DNA of 64,000 bases from Desulfotomaculum sp. (GTDB lineage Bacteria; Bacillota; Desulfotomaculia; Desulfotomaculales; Desulfallaceae): assembly GCA_016841675.1 (NCBI GenBank), contig JAENYQ010000004.1, positions 1 to 64,000 of the forward strand. Direction: 5' to 3'. Within the stretch, counting starts at the first letter, position 1, and every line of letters starts with the position of its first letter. The position numbers and the translations under genes are program-made. Shown piece by piece: positions 44,304-53,370 of this stretch. The notes below the pieces were generated by a model. It ran no database searches. It was not told the origin of the DNA and saw only the letters and a program-made list of their open reading frames with translations.

Positions 44304-45464
44304 ATGGAACAAAGCATTATTGGCGCAAACCTCCGCCGAGTGCGCGAATCAAAGGGCTTGAGTCAAGCCCAGTTAGCAGAGCTTGCTGGGCTTTCAAGAG
44401 TTGCATATCGCAATATAGAAATCGGCAGTGCAACCCCCAAAGTATCAACTTTACAAAATATTGCTGATGGCGTCGGAGTAAAACTCCAGGATTTATTAGT
44501 TCCGGTTCGCACATTAAAAAGAGTCAGGTTTCGGGCTTCAAAAAAAATGAACAGCCGAGATAGCATTATTAACGAAGTAGCAAAATGGCTTGATGATTTT
44601 AATGACCTGGAAAAATTACTAAATAATCGGGAAGATTATCGGTTTGAAGAACTTAGCAAAGAACTTTTTACTATTCCTAACGGCGATGCCAAAGCTAAAT
44701 ATGCAGCCGAAAGAGCCAGAGAAGTTTTAAAACTAAAATATAATGAACCCATCCGCGATATTGCCGGTTTGCTGGAATCAGCTGGAATCAAAGTATCTCC
44801 CATAAGTCTCGCATCAGACGGTTTCTTTGGCTTATCTGTTGCCAAGGAAGAAGGTGGCCCTGCTATTATCGTAAATATATGGGAACGAATTTCAGTTGAG
44901 CGATGGATTTTCAGCGCCGCTCATGAGTTGGGGCATTTGCTTCTCCACCTAGATACTTATGACATAGATGAAATTGCAGAAAGTGAAGATCAGGAATCCG
45001 AAGCTAACGTCTTTGCCTCCCATTTTCTGATGCCAGAAAAAGCTTTTAAATCCGAATGGCAAGATGCTTATGGATTGCCCTTTATTGGCAGAGTTTTTAA
45101 AGTGAAGCTCATTTTTCAGGTTAGCTACAAAACTGTACTGTATCGCCTTTCTCAAATTCCCGGAAAAAATTCAGGTAAATGGGTGTGGGGAAAATTTCAA
45201 AGTGATTATAGGCGAAAAACTGGTAAAACATTAAGCATCAAGGACGAACCGGAAGCTTTACATCCAGATAAATTTTTACAAGCACCGGAAGTATTACGTT
45301 CCCAGGAACCACACTCTATTTCTTCCTCACACTTTGTTGAAGACCGCCTATATAGATTGGTTCGCCATGCAATTGAAAAAGATGAAATAACCATGAGCCG
45401 TGGGGCAGAAATACTTAGACTCGATCTTGAAGACATGAGAGACGTAGTCTCTTCGTGGATATAA
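44304..45464 (+). CDS. XRE-type regulator fused to ImmA/IrrE metallopeptidase
   Basis: A 386 aa protein: N-terminal helix-turn-helix (about 10-65: LRRVRESKGLSQAQLAELAG) and an M78 peptidase domain with FSAAHELGHLLLH (HExxH, about 201-213) and EANVFASHFLMP. ATG 44304 behind AAGGGTGG is chosen. It ends three bases before the PIN gene. This two-gene layout is that of a toxin-antitoxin module in which the HTH-peptidase acts as antitoxin (COG2856). Confidence 0.9.
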   Translation: MEQSIIGANLRRVRESKGLSQAQLAELAGLSRVAYRNIEIGSATPKVSTLQNIADGVGVKLQDLLVPVRTLKRVRFRASKKMNSRDSIINEVAKWLDDFNDLEKLLNNREDYRFEELSKELFTIPNGDAKAKYAAERAREVLKLKYNEPIRDIAGLLESAGIKVSPISLASDGFFGLSVAKEEGGPAIIVNIWERISVERWIFSAAHELGHLLLHLDTYDIDEIAESEDQESEANVFASHFLMPEKAFKSEWQDAYGLPFIGRVFKVKLIFQVSYKTVLYRLSQIPGKNSGKWVWGKFQSDYRRKTGKTLSIKDEPEALHPDKFLQAPEVLRSQEPHSISSSHFVEDRLYRLVRHAIEKDEITMSRGAEILRLDLEDMRDVVSSWI

Positions 45465-45467
45465 ACG

Positions 45468-45938
45468 ATGGCCAAAAAAAAGAGGCATTTTCTAATACTG
45501 GATGCCAATATCCTCATCGATTTTTGTCAATGTGACAGGACAATTGTTAAATTAGTTTGTAACTATGTTGGCCAGGTATATTTAACGACGCCAGTTTTAA
45601 ATGAAGTTAAGCAAGTCGATGAGGGAGATTGCCAAGAACTTGGCATTATACTTGTGGAACCAGAATTAGATCAAGTTGTGTTGGCGGCAGAGAAAAAAGG
45701 CCCTTTATCATTCCAAGACAATTTATGTTTAATTCTGGCAAAGGAAAATGGATGGTCCTGCGTAACTAATGACAAACCACTAAGAAAAAGGTGTAGGGAC
45801 GAGGGTGTAACAATAATTTGGGGAGTTGAATTGATATGTATGTTAGTAGAATCCGTCGGGTTGCCTCTTGAACATGCTACCGATATTATAATGAAAATGC
45901 CGGGGATAAATATGCTATTTTTAGTGATATTCCGCTAG
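45468..45938 (+). CDS. PIN-domain ribonuclease-like toxin
   Basis: A 156 aa protein: ILDANILIDF (about 9-18, first acidic), EVKQVDEGDC, SFQDNLCLILAKENG (about 81-95) and VTNDKPLRKRC (about 99-109), the PIN acidic pattern. It probably cleaves RNA. It is coupled with the XRE-ImmA gene. The last 13 residues (from MPGINML) do not fit the family; a -1 shift near 45895 would read NAGDKYAIFSDIPLGSIT, so the end may be frameshifted. Confidence 0.8.
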   Translation: MAKKKRHFLILDANILIDFCQCDRTIVKLVCNYVGQVYLTTPVLNEVKQVDEGDCQELGIILVEPELDQVVLAAEKKGPLSFQDNLCLILAKENGWSCVTNDKPLRKRCRDEGVTIIWGVELICMLVESVGLPLEHATDIIMKMPGINMLFLVIFR

Positions 45939-46010
45939 GATCTATTACTTAACGTTCTCGTGGCTAACCTCGCTGGTCAATAAAACAGCTACTCATTGCC
46001 TGTTGTGTGG

Positions 46011-46279
46011 TTACCAAGTTAGAAAGATGAGTACAATATGCTCCGCCACGAGTACCGTGCTGAACACTCCTGCCCGCTTGACCATATCCCCCAACTCTCT
46101 TGTTGCCTGAACACTTTCTACACTATTAATGCGCTGGTAATCGCTATTTGTTAATCTGGGGGCAAAGGGATTTCTTTTTAAATAGGCCAGGGCAAATCGT
46201 TGATTATCATTAAGCTCAATCAAACTAAATTTGTTTAGCCACTCTATCGTTTCTTTATCCAGTAGTTTTATAGTGATTT
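46011..46279 (-). pseudogene. Fragment of a winged-helix ATP-binding protein
   Basis: An open frame reads IEWLNKFSLIELNDNQRFAL, AYLKRNPFAPRLTNSDYQRI and SVQATRELGDMVKRAGVFST, the C-terminal winged-helix of AlbA_2/Schlafen-type transcription proteins. There is no start and no upstream domain, so it is a remnant. The rest of 45939-46585 holds only a CAGACCAG...CTGGTCTG hairpin (46511-46543). Confidence 0.55.
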
Positions 46280-46585
46280 ATCATAATTCTTAAATACTTA
46301 TATTGCTACGCAAAGATATTACTCAACGATAGCATTAACTATTGCGTTGGTTATTGTTGTTATCTGTTCAACATTTAAGCTACCTATTCATCCAATCATT
46401 ACGTGTGGATATAAACCATGTTCTCAAACCCATAGGATAGTATGCAAGACCCGAAAGCACGGCAGTGTGGCAACTTTATCTACTCATATATGTGAATTTA
46501 GTTATGACGACAGACCAGGTTGCTCTGGGTTCAACCCTGGTCTGTGCCTTGCGAATCATTTTCAACTTTTACTAAAACTTACGCA

Positions 46586-46629
46586 GCCCAAAAAGGCCTC
46601 CGCAGGATTAAGTAAATCCTCAGAGGCCT
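46586..46629 (-). terminator. Terminator of tRNA-Gly
   Basis: AAGGCCTCTGAGGATTT / AATCCTGCGGAGGCCTT hairpin followed on the minus strand by TTTTGGGC, ten bases after the tRNA. Confidence 0.85.
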
Positions 46630-46638
46630 TGATTTTAC

Positions 46639-46713
46639 TGGAGCGGGTGAAGGGGATCGAACCCTCAACCCTCAGCTTGGGAAGCTGATGCTCTACCATT
46701 GAGCTACACCCGC
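46639..46713 (-). tRNA. tRNA-Gly(CCC)
   Basis: The minus strand folds as a complete cloverleaf: acceptor GCGGGTG/CACCCGC, D-stem GCTC/GAGC, anticodon stem TCAGC/GCTGA with loop TTCCCAA (anticodon CCC), T-arm GAGGGTTCGATCCCC and encoded CCA. It decodes GGG. It lies at the border of the accessory island, a common insertion place. Confidence 0.95.
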
Positions 46714-46889
46714 ATGTTTTGCAAAGTTAATTATAGCATGTTAGCTTTAAAAGTCAAGTTTGCCGGCAACGAGTGCAACGAATCGGCACGACGGACACCC
46801 TTGGATGTGAAAAACGGCAGGTACTCACCGGTCGACCTCGTTCTGGAGTACCACCCCGAAGATAATACCCATGTTGGGCTTATAATACC

Positions 46890-46919
46890 GTTGCATGCGC
46901 TGGCTAACACGCATGCAAC
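46890..46919. repeat. 10-bp perfect palindrome
   Basis: GTTGCATGCG / CGCATGCAAC around a ten-base loop, between the tRNA and the gvp cluster. It could be a second terminator or a protein site. Confidence 0.5.
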
Positions 46920-46928
46920 TTATTATAT

Positions 46929-46975
46929 AAAACAGTCAAACATAATGTCGGTCGTACATTTATCTTGACTGTTTT
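46929..46975 (-). terminator. Terminator of the gas-vesicle cluster
   Basis: AAAACAGTCAA / TTGACTGTTTT around a 25-base loop, starting two bases after the last gvp stop and ending GTTTTATAT on the minus strand. Confidence 0.75.
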
Positions 46976-46976
46976 T

Positions 46977-47231
46977 TCAGGTAATGATCTCGTTGGCCTT
47001 TTGCTTGTTCAGCCGCTTCCTGGCCCTGGTATTTAGCTCAGGATCATCTTCCCACCAATTGATGCCAATTTCCCTGGCCTTATCCACCGAGGCAACCAGC
47101 AACCGTATTTTAATGCTCAACAATTCCACGTCAGCCAGTGAAATCTTTATATCGCCGGCAATCACCAGCCCTTTATCCAGCACCCTTTCCAATATTTCCG
47201 CCAGGTTAGTGCTTCTGGTTGTATGTTCCAA
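46977..47231 (-). CDS. Gas-vesicle protein, GvpJ/GvpS type (GvpA family)
   Basis: An 84 aa minor shell-related protein of the GvpA family: NLAEILERVLDKGLVIAGDI and VELLSIKIRLLVASVDKARE match the two helices and beta-strands of GvpA, followed by a basic tail (RARKRLNKQK) typical of GvpJ/S. TTG start behind GGAGGGATG. It is the last gene of the cluster, 18 bp after gvpK. Confidence 0.9.
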   Translation of the reverse strand: MEHTTRSTNLAEILERVLDKGLVIAGDIKISLADVELLSIKIRLLVASVDKAREIGINWWEDDPELNTRARKRLNKQKANEIIT

Positions 47232-47249
47232 ACCGCATCCCTCCGGTCT

Positions 47250-47600
47250 TTACATTAGGTTGCCCAGTGGACCCAGGTCGATGTTCAGTTCCTCGTCTTC
47301 TAATCCGAATACCTGCTTGAGTTCTTCCAGTTTTTCTTCCAGCTTCATCAGGGTAAGCCCGACCCGTTCTATTTCTTCGTCGGTCAGAGCACCCCGCTCC
47401 ACACGGCGCAAGGCCTGTTTTTCCATTAACTTCCTCAGGAGTTCTACTATAGTTAGCACCAGTTTCGCCAGACCCTGTTCAACGTTTTCCGGGTCTGCTT
47501 TTATTTTCTGCGGCACGGAGGGCGCAGCTCTTTCCATCTCTTGCACAAATTCTTCCAAATATTCCGGTTCGCATTCAATACCGGCTTTCACCATTCTCAT
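47250..47600 (-). CDS. gvpK: Gas-vesicle protein GvpK
   Basis: A 116 aa helical accessory protein needed for vesicle formation: QGLAKLVLTIVELLRKLMEK (about 46-65) and RVGLTLMKLEEKLEELKQVF match GvpK. The ATG overlaps the preceding GvpF/L stop. Confidence 0.92.
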   Translation of the reverse strand: MRMVKAGIECEPEYLEEFVQEMERAAPSVPQKIKADPENVEQGLAKLVLTIVELLRKLMEKQALRRVERGALTDEEIERVGLTLMKLEEKLEELKQVFGLEDEELNIDLGPLGNLM

Positions 47601-48340
47601 TCACTCCCTGCCATACAGTTAATATTCGCAAAGCTGAAGGCCGGCCATGGACCGCTCAATAAAAACTTATATTTTGGTAAATTTTTCTTTAAATGTTGAT
47701 ATTCTGCCCGGAACCCGTCTACGTTCCGGCGGTCTAGCAGGTACGCCCCGCTGAACATAAGGGCGGGAGTACGCAGGATACTGCGGCAGGCTTCCTCGGA
47801 CCTGGCCGCCAGCGGATTGTGTATCAGGGCTGCAGCCTGCTCCGCTTTGCGGCGGAGTTGCATCTGTGGCGCTTTTTCCCGGTACTTGTTCAGCAAGTAT
47901 CTGTGACCTGGGGAACCGGACCCGGGTTCTTGTATTATTGAAACCCCCGATGTCTCTGATTCCCGGTACTCTTTTTGCTCCTGTTCTATGTTCCATAACA
48001 CTTTTACCCCCATCTCAACTTTACCGCGGAACCTGTGCAATTGCCGCTTGAATTCCCCACCGTAACAATTTATTAAATCAGTGATCTCTTTTTCCCCGGC
48101 CACAATTGTTCCGTACCTGACCGGCAAAACGGTGTAATGCTCCAGCAAGTATTCCATAACCGCATTGTGGGCGTAAAGGTTTTCCGACAGCAACCCGGCT
48201 TCCCATCCCCCGGCGCGGGATACCACCATCCCCAATCCGTTATCCGCCAGATTGAAAATTTCCCGACCGGCTTCGGGCAGGGTAAGAGTGAAGCTTTCGG
48301 CACTGTCAATGATCCCGTACAGGTAAAACAATTTATTCAT
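47597..48340 (-). CDS. Gas-vesicle protein GvpF/GvpL (third copy)
   Basis: A 247 aa GvpF/L-family protein: NKLFYLYGIIDS at the N-terminus, YTVLPVRYGTIV in the middle and the end LLSGPWPAFSFANINCM, the family's conserved GPWPxYxF. ATG 48340 follows GGAG and overlaps the upstream GvpA-type gene. GvpF/L proteins bind GvpA and start vesicle assembly. Confidence 0.92.
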   Translation of the reverse strand: MNKLFYLYGIIDSAESFTLTLPEAGREIFNLADNGLGMVVSRAGGWEAGLLSENLYAHNAVMEYLLEHYTVLPVRYGTIVAGEKEITDLINCYGGEFKRQLHRFRGKVEMGVKVLWNIEQEQKEYRESETSGVSIIQEPGSGSPGHRYLLNKYREKAPQMQLRRKAEQAAALIHNPLAARSEEACRSILRTPALMFSGAYLLDRRNVDGFRAEYQHLKKNLPKYKFLLSGPWPAFSFANINCMAGSE

Positions 48341-48518
48341 CCCAAATCTCCGGCATAACTTTATCCACTGAAGCCAGCACCAACTGCAAACCAAGATAAA
48401 CAAGGTCAACGTCGGCAACAGAGATAATTATTTCACCCTTGATAACAACACCTTTGTCAAGAACGTGATCCAGTATCTCCAGCAGGGTAACGTTTTTTTG
48501 TTCAGTCAGGCTCTCCAT
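48333..48518 (-). CDS. Short GvpA/J-family protein
   Basis: A 61 aa GvpA-family protein (LLEILDHVLDKGVVIKGEII, LVYLGLQLVLASVDKVMPEI), shorter than GvpA and without its hydrophobic shell end, so GvpJ/S-like. Both ends overlap neighbouring gvpF/L genes. Confidence 0.88.
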   Translation of the reverse strand: MESLTEQKNVTLLEILDHVLDKGVVIKGEIIISVADVDLVYLGLQLVLASVDKVMPEIWDE

Positions 48519-49641
48519 TTGCCCCGGCGCCCCCTAAACGATTAATTGACGTAAAATTGTAAGGCGGCCAGGGTCCGGTGAGAGCAAATTCGATGCCATT
48601 CTCCCTGTGCTTTTCACCCAATTCCGAGACCGCTTTTATAAAATCTTTTACCTTGGCTTTGTCCACCAAATAAACGGCATTTAGAATCATTTTTTCCAGC
48701 CGCCCCGTAACATCGCTGCCCAGCAGTTTATTCATTTTTGTCCTATCGGCCCAAGCATCAAGTTCAATATTGACTTCCCGGGCCAGTTTTGCAGCCCAGG
48801 CGTCCATCTCCTCGTTGATAATTCCATCCAGCTTTTTAAGCATAAAGTACGCCGCACCGGAAGCGCTTGCTTCGGACTTTTCCCTGGCCTCAATGACCCG
48901 CGTACTGGTTTTTTCCACGCGTTCACGCAGTACGCCCGGTTGACAGTATATCTTCAATCCCCATTCTTCCTTGCCTGCAACGTCGGCCAGCATCATGTGG
49001 AACTCTTCTTCCCGCTCGGAAATGATCTGGTTAGCCCGTTCATCTCCGTCAAATATGGTGCAGAATTTCATAGGAATTACAGGGTGATGATGCATAACCT
49101 GTTGAATCAGCTGTTCATGTCCGGTTACCCTGCTTTCCAGCCAGGTCGGATCCTGAACTACATCCTGCAGCGCCTCTTCGCCGTATATTTCAGCAGGTAC
49201 GGAACTTACAACGGCAATCAAACGCCCGCACTTGATGGCCCTGACGGGGCCGCCATCGGGCAGCCCGCGCAGTTCTTCCCCCGCGAAGAGTTCCACGGCT
49301 CTGGCAGGCGCAAGGCAGTAGGTGTAAGTGTATTCTATAACTCCATCTTCCCGCTGGTTCCCACACTTTTGTTCCTGTTCTACCAGTTGCTCTGCCCGGG
49401 GGCCGGTATTGCCGATGCTGGCCGGCGAACCCGAACATCTACCCGTATCGGGAGCACAGGTCTTAATTTCCTCCTGTAGTTTTTCTAACAGCAACTCGGT
49501 ATATAGATCTGTTAATACTAAACGGCAACGCTTTACGGCCTCTTCCCATGCATAATCGTTTATTTCGGCTGCCAGGAGGGATAACCGGCTGTGATGCTTA
49601 TTTTTAAGCAGCTCTTTTTGCAACCCGGGCAGGTGCTGCAC
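48502..49641 (-). CDS. Gas-vesicle GvpF/L with extra N-terminal domain (second copy)
   Basis: A 379 aa protein. Residues about 100-379 are GvpF/L (EYTYTYCLAPAR; HHPVIPMKFCTIF; end FALTGPWPPYNFTSIN). The first 100 are extra: a helical region (QHLPGLQKELLKNKHHSRLS, AWEEAVKRCRLVLTDLYTEL) and a Cys-containing linker. GTG start. It follows gvpG. Confidence 0.88.
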   Translation of the reverse strand: MQHLPGLQKELLKNKHHSRLSLLAAEINDYAWEEAVKRCRLVLTDLYTELLLEKLQEEIKTCAPDTGRCSGSPASIGNTGPRAEQLVEQEQKCGNQREDGVIEYTYTYCLAPARAVELFAGEELRGLPDGGPVRAIKCGRLIAVVSSVPAEIYGEEALQDVVQDPTWLESRVTGHEQLIQQVMHHHPVIPMKFCTIFDGDERANQIISEREEEFHMMLADVAGKEEWGLKIYCQPGVLRERVEKTSTRVIEAREKSEASASGAAYFMLKKLDGIINEEMDAWAAKLAREVNIELDAWADRTKMNKLLGSDVTGRLEKMILNAVYLVDKAKVKDFIKAVSELGEKHRENGIEFALTGPWPPYNFTSINRLGGAGANGEPD

Positions 49642-49644
49642 GGC

Positions 49645-49902
49645 TTATACCTCCTCTGCATCGGGTTCATTTCTCTCCCTGGACGCATGCAGTCGGCTCA
49701 TCAGCTTCTCCTCAACCAGGTCATATTCGGCCACGGAGATTTCACTGAGTTCCAGTCTTTCTTGGTATAGGCGAAGCTCCTTGAGTATTCTAGTCTCGTC
49801 GTAGAACTCTTCCTCAACCTGCCTGGTGATCTCCTTAAAAATGAACATTAGTGATCTGGCTGGTGCCAGTAACAAATCGTCAATGATAAACACGACAATC
49901 AC
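49645..49902 (-). CDS. gvpG: Gas-vesicle protein GvpG
   Basis: An 85 aa GvpG: DDLLLAPARSLMFIFKEI then a helical ELRLYQERLELSEISVAEYD. It is thought to assist GvpF/L during assembly. GTG start overlaps the preceding gene's stop (GTGA). Confidence 0.9.
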   Translation of the reverse strand: MIVVFIIDDLLLAPARSLMFIFKEITRQVEEEFYDETRILKELRLYQERLELSEISVAEYDLVEEKLMSRLHASRERNEPDAEEV

Positions 49903-50657
49903 TCATTCCCGGTAATCTTAATATTTACGAAACTGTACGGCGGCCAGGGACCCGTATATTTAAAATCCATCATCTCGCTGAATTGGCTGTAAATATCGTT
50001 TACGGCGCTATCAAACTCTTTTTCCCTGCTTTTTCCCACCAGGAAGGTGGCATTAATGACCATTCTTTCACTGGTCACATCTTTTAAGATAGCATCATCC
50101 GCCATCTTACACAGCGGATCGAATATCAGCCTTACGTAGTGCCGCCTCCGTTCATCAGCAATGGCCTGGACCTTTTCGCCAATTTCAAGCACTTGCCGGT
50201 AAGTATTTGCAGCGCCGCGCTGCTCGGCAATCTTCTTTTTCAGAGCTTCAATTTGACGATTGGCCACTCCCAGTTCCTGTACAAAGAACTCCTTTTTCCA
50301 TACTACCCGCAGTCCAACCTCGATCTTGTTCCTGATTCCTTCCAGGGCACTCTGCGCCTTGTCGTAAAGATTTGCAAAAATGTCCATAATTTCCTGTTTG
50401 CTTTGTACACAGGTGCCAAAACTTACGGGCAGCACGTCATAACGCTCCATGATGGTTGAAATAACTTTCTGGTGGGCCATGGCACTTTTTCGCACCGGGT
50501 CGTACTTTTTAAGCGGCGCCCGGCTCACAGCCAGGGCCAAGTCCTTGTAATGCAGCGTAAAGACTCTTTCCCTGCCGACTATACCGATGGCCCCAAAATC
50601 CTGCGGCTCCTTTTCCACAAACAGGGCGTAGAGATAATACCCTTTTCCCGCAACCAA
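49899..50657 (-). CDS. Gas-vesicle protein GvpF/GvpL (first copy)
   Basis: A 252 aa GvpF/L: GYYLYALFVEKEP, YDVLPVSFGTCVQ, a central helical part and the end YTGPWPPYSFVNIKI. TTG start, GGAAGG upstream. It follows the CDC48-like ATPase gene by 17 bp. Confidence 0.92.
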   Translation of the reverse strand: MVAGKGYYLYALFVEKEPQDFGAIGIVGRERVFTLHYKDLALAVSRAPLKKYDPVRKSAMAHQKVISTIMERYDVLPVSFGTCVQSKQEIMDIFANLYDKAQSALEGIRNKIEVGLRVVWKKEFFVQELGVANRQIEALKKKIAEQRGAANTYRQVLEIGEKVQAIADERRRHYVRLIFDPLCKMADDAILKDVTSERMVINATFLVGKSREKEFDSAVNDIYSQFSEMMDFKYTGPWPPYSFVNIKITGNE

Positions 50658-50674
50658 AAGCTACTCATCCTTCC

Positions 50675-52801
50675 TCAGACCTGCGCCCTTTGTTCGCCAG
50701 CCTCCCACAGCGCCCCTTGAAAATGCTTTCTGCAGATTATAAAATCATCCGCACCCGTATTAGCGCCTCCTGCTTCAACATATTCACGTATGGCTTGCAG
50801 TGACGCAAGGCGGCACAGGTTTTTCAAATCCGCACCTGAAAAACCAACGGTTTTAACCGCTAATTCTTCCAAATCAACATCTTCCGCCAGCGGCACGCCA
50901 TTGATATGCACTTTCAATATCTCACGGCGATCAGCTTCTCCTGGCAGTCCGACGGTCAGGATCAGGTCGAACCTGCCGGGCCGGAGCAAAGCGGGATCCA
51001 GCATGTCCATACGGTTGGTGGCCGCCAGCACCAGCACGCGGTGCAGTTCTTCAATGCCGTCCATCTCTGTAAGCAGCTGGCTTAGTATTCTTTCGCCGAC
51101 CTCGCCTCCCGAACCCCGCCGGGGAAACAGAGCGTCAATCTCATCAAAAAAAATAATACAAGGAGCAACCTGCCGCGCCCTTTTGAATAATTCTCTGAGG
51201 GCCCTTTCCGATTCCCCCACCCACTTGGAGAGTAAAGCAGGGCCCTTGATGGAAATGAAATTGGCATTAATCTCATTGGCGGCTGCCTTGGCCAGCATGG
51301 TCTTGCCTGTCCCTGGCGGACCGTGTAGTAGAACACCTCTGGGCATTTCGATTTTAGCAGCCTTAAACAACTGGTCAAATTCCACGGGCCACTCAACAGA
51401 CTCCCGCAATTGCCTCTTGGCCTCATGTAAGCCCCCGAGATCTCCCCAGCCGACACTTGGCACTTCCACCATGAACTCCCTGGTGGCGGACGGTTCTACA
51501 TCTCTGAGGGCATTCTTGAAGTCATCCATCTCAACTTCTATGCGGGCCAGGCATTTAGATGAAAAACCCCCTGACCGGTAATCCAGGTCGGGCAATAGCC
51601 TGCGCAGGGCCTGCATGGCGGCTTCCCGGCAAAGAGCCCTCAGGTCTGCGCCTACAAAGCCGTTGGTTACACCAACAATAGCGTCAAGGTCAACGTCTTT
51701 CGTTAACGGCATACCTTGGGAATGGATCTGCAATATTTCATGCCTACCTTCCCTATCGGGCACCCCAATGGTTATCTCCCGATCAAATCGGCCCGGTCTG
51801 CGTAATGCACTGTCCAGCGCATCCGGGATATTGGTGGCGCCGATAACCACCACCCGGCCCCGATCACGCAGGCCGTCCATGAGGGCCAGCAGTTGAGCCA
51901 CCACCCTCTTTTCCACCTCGCCGGTTACGTTTTGCCTTTTGGGTGCAATAGCGTCGATTTCGTCTATGAAAATTATGCTGGGTGCCCGTCTGGCAGCCGT
52001 GTTAAAAATTTCCCTCAATTTGGCTTCGCTTTCACCGTAATACTTGTCGATAATTTCCGGTCCGTTGATATGGACGAAATAAGCGTTGGATTCACCGGCC
52101 ACAGAACGGGCGATCAGCGTTTTACCGGTTCCCGGCGGGCCACATAATAAAAGGCCCTTGGGTGGGTCTATGCCCAGGCGTTCAAAAACAGCCGGGTATG
52201 TAAGCGGCAGCTCAATCATCTCTCTGATTCGCTGCAGCTCATTTTTTAATCCGCCAACGTCTTCATAGCGCACCCTGACAGCGCTGTCCTGTGCACCATC
52301 GGTCGCATCCAGAATGGTAATGCCGGTATTGCCGTCAACCAGTACCACACCACCGGGAACGGTATCAACAACCAGGCATTCCCGGTGCTTTAAGCCCAGT
52401 TGGGCAATTCTCAACTTTTCACCCTTTTTGAGAGGCAAACCCTGTATTGATTGCAGCACGTAGCCGCTGCTCACCGGCAGTTGGCCGTCCTGGAAGCGCA
52501 ATAGTACTGTTTGAGCCATTCCTACATCGGCGCCTTGTACAATAACCTGTTCACCCAAGGTGACACCAGCGTTTTCTCTGGTAATGCCGTCTATCTGTAT
52601 GATTCGATTGCCCCTGCGGTCAGCAAAAGCCGGCATTACCCTGGCCGATGCTTCTTTTTTACCGCGAATCAGAATCACTTCACCAACGCGCACAGATAAG
52701 TCCTGCATATCACGCGGGTCGATCCTGGCGATTCCCCTGCCAACGTCCCTGGTTAACGCTTCGGCAACTTTGAGCTGGATGTCTTCTTTCACCGTAACCA
52801 T
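50675..52801 (-). CDS. CDC48/VAT-like double AAA+ ATPase
   Basis: A 708 aa unfoldase with an N-domain (about 1-180: [20 protein letters not shown]) and two AAA+ rings. D1: Walker [11 protein letters not shown] (about 219-228), Walker [16 protein letters not shown]2: [11 protein letters not shown] (about 492-502), [18 protein letters not shown]48 is mainly archaeal and eukaryotic and appears in scattered bacteria. Placement inside the gvp operon suggests vesicle assembly or recycling. GvpN is separate (53367). Confidence 0.95.
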   Translation of the reverse strand: MVTVKEDIQLKVAEALTRDVGRGIARIDPRDMQDLSVRVGEVILIRGKKEASARVMPAFADRRGNRIIQIDGITRENAGVTLGEQVIVQGADVGMAQTVLLRFQDGQLPVSSGYVLQSIQGLPLKKGEKLRIAQLGLKHRECLVVDTVPGGVVLVDGNTGITILDATDGAQDSAVRVRYEDVGGLKNELQRIREMIELPLTYPAVFERLGIDPPKGLLLCGPPGTGKTLIARSVAGESNAYFVHINGPEIIDKYYGESEAKLREIFNTAARRAPSIIFIDEIDAIAPKRQNVTGEVEKRVVAQLLALMDGLRDRGRVVVIGATNIPDALDSALRRPGRFDREITIGVPDREGRHEILQIHSQGMPLTKDVDLDAIVGVTNGFVGADLRALCREAAMQALRRLLPDLDYRSGGFSSKCLARIEVEMDDFKNALRDVEPSATREFMVEVPSVGWGDLGGLHEAKRQLRESVEWPVEFDQLFKAAKIEMPRGVLLHGPPGTGKTMLAKAAANEINANFISIKGPALLSKWVGESERALRELFKRARQVAPCIIFFDEIDALFPRRGSGGEVGERILSQLLTEMDGIEELHRVLVLAATNRMDMLDPALLRPGRFDLILTVGLPGEADRREILKVHINGVPLAEDVDLEELAVKTVGFSGADLKNLCRLASLQAIREYVEAGGANTGADDFIICRKHFQGALWEAGEQRAQV

Positions 52802-52821
52802 TCACCATCCGCCAATGTTTT

Positions 52822-53370
52822 CTACTGACCGTCATTGTTGGGGACATTCCTCGAATACCCGCTAACGGTGTGTCCCCTATCCACTTTATATAGGGTGATT
52901 TCCACAATTCCGTTTTTAAAAGCAGAAACGATGTTGTTTTCATCCACCGGCTCAGGGAGTTCCACCTGCTTTTGGTAATATCTTACACCGTCAGCTTTAA
53001 TGAACAGAGTATTATCTGCCAACTCCAGATGCAGTTGTCCTTCGTCTACACCGGGCAGTTCGGTCACCACCAGTATCCGATCGCCTTCATCAAACACATC
53101 CAAAATCGGTTCCCATGATTCGTCAAAGCCCGACTTGCCCTCACCGGCCCGGAAATTTCCGAAGGACTGAATGGTAGGGCTCCCCAAGCCGCCGACTCTG
53201 ACACTGAAGCCGTATGCGCCCTTTAACCCCCTGGCAGTGCTGAATTCCCCGGTTTTTTTACTCTCGCCGGTTCCCCGGGCGTCCAACTGCTGCACAACTT
53301 CCAGCAAATCACCAAACGTTTTGAAGATGTTCCCGATGTTAAAATCAAATGAGTGATCTTTTTTTTTCAT
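52822..53370 (-). CDS. Hsp20/alpha-crystallin chaperone with repeat-derived tail
   Basis: A 182 aa small heat-shock protein, GvpH-like by place. The alpha-crystallin domain runs about 75-165 (LDVFDEGDRILVVTELPGVD; NNIVSAFKNGIVEITLYKVD). After YKVD the last 18 residues (RGHTVSGYSRNVPNNDGQ) come from a GTGTCCCC palindrome repeat and lack the usual IxI end. Overlaps gvpN (ATGA). Confidence 0.9.
   Translation of the reverse strand: MKKKDHSFDFNIGNIFKTFGDLLEVVQQLDARGTGESKKTGEFSTARGLKGAYGFSVRVGGLGSPTIQSFGNFRAGEGKSGFDESWEPILDVFDEGDRILVVTELPGVDEGQLHLELADNTLFIKADGVRYYQKQVELPEPVDENNIVSAFKNGIVEITLYKVDRGHTVSGYSRNVPNNDGQ

Noticed and set aside
46890-46919. Palindrome as an attachment site
   Set aside because: No matching second copy or integrase in the window.
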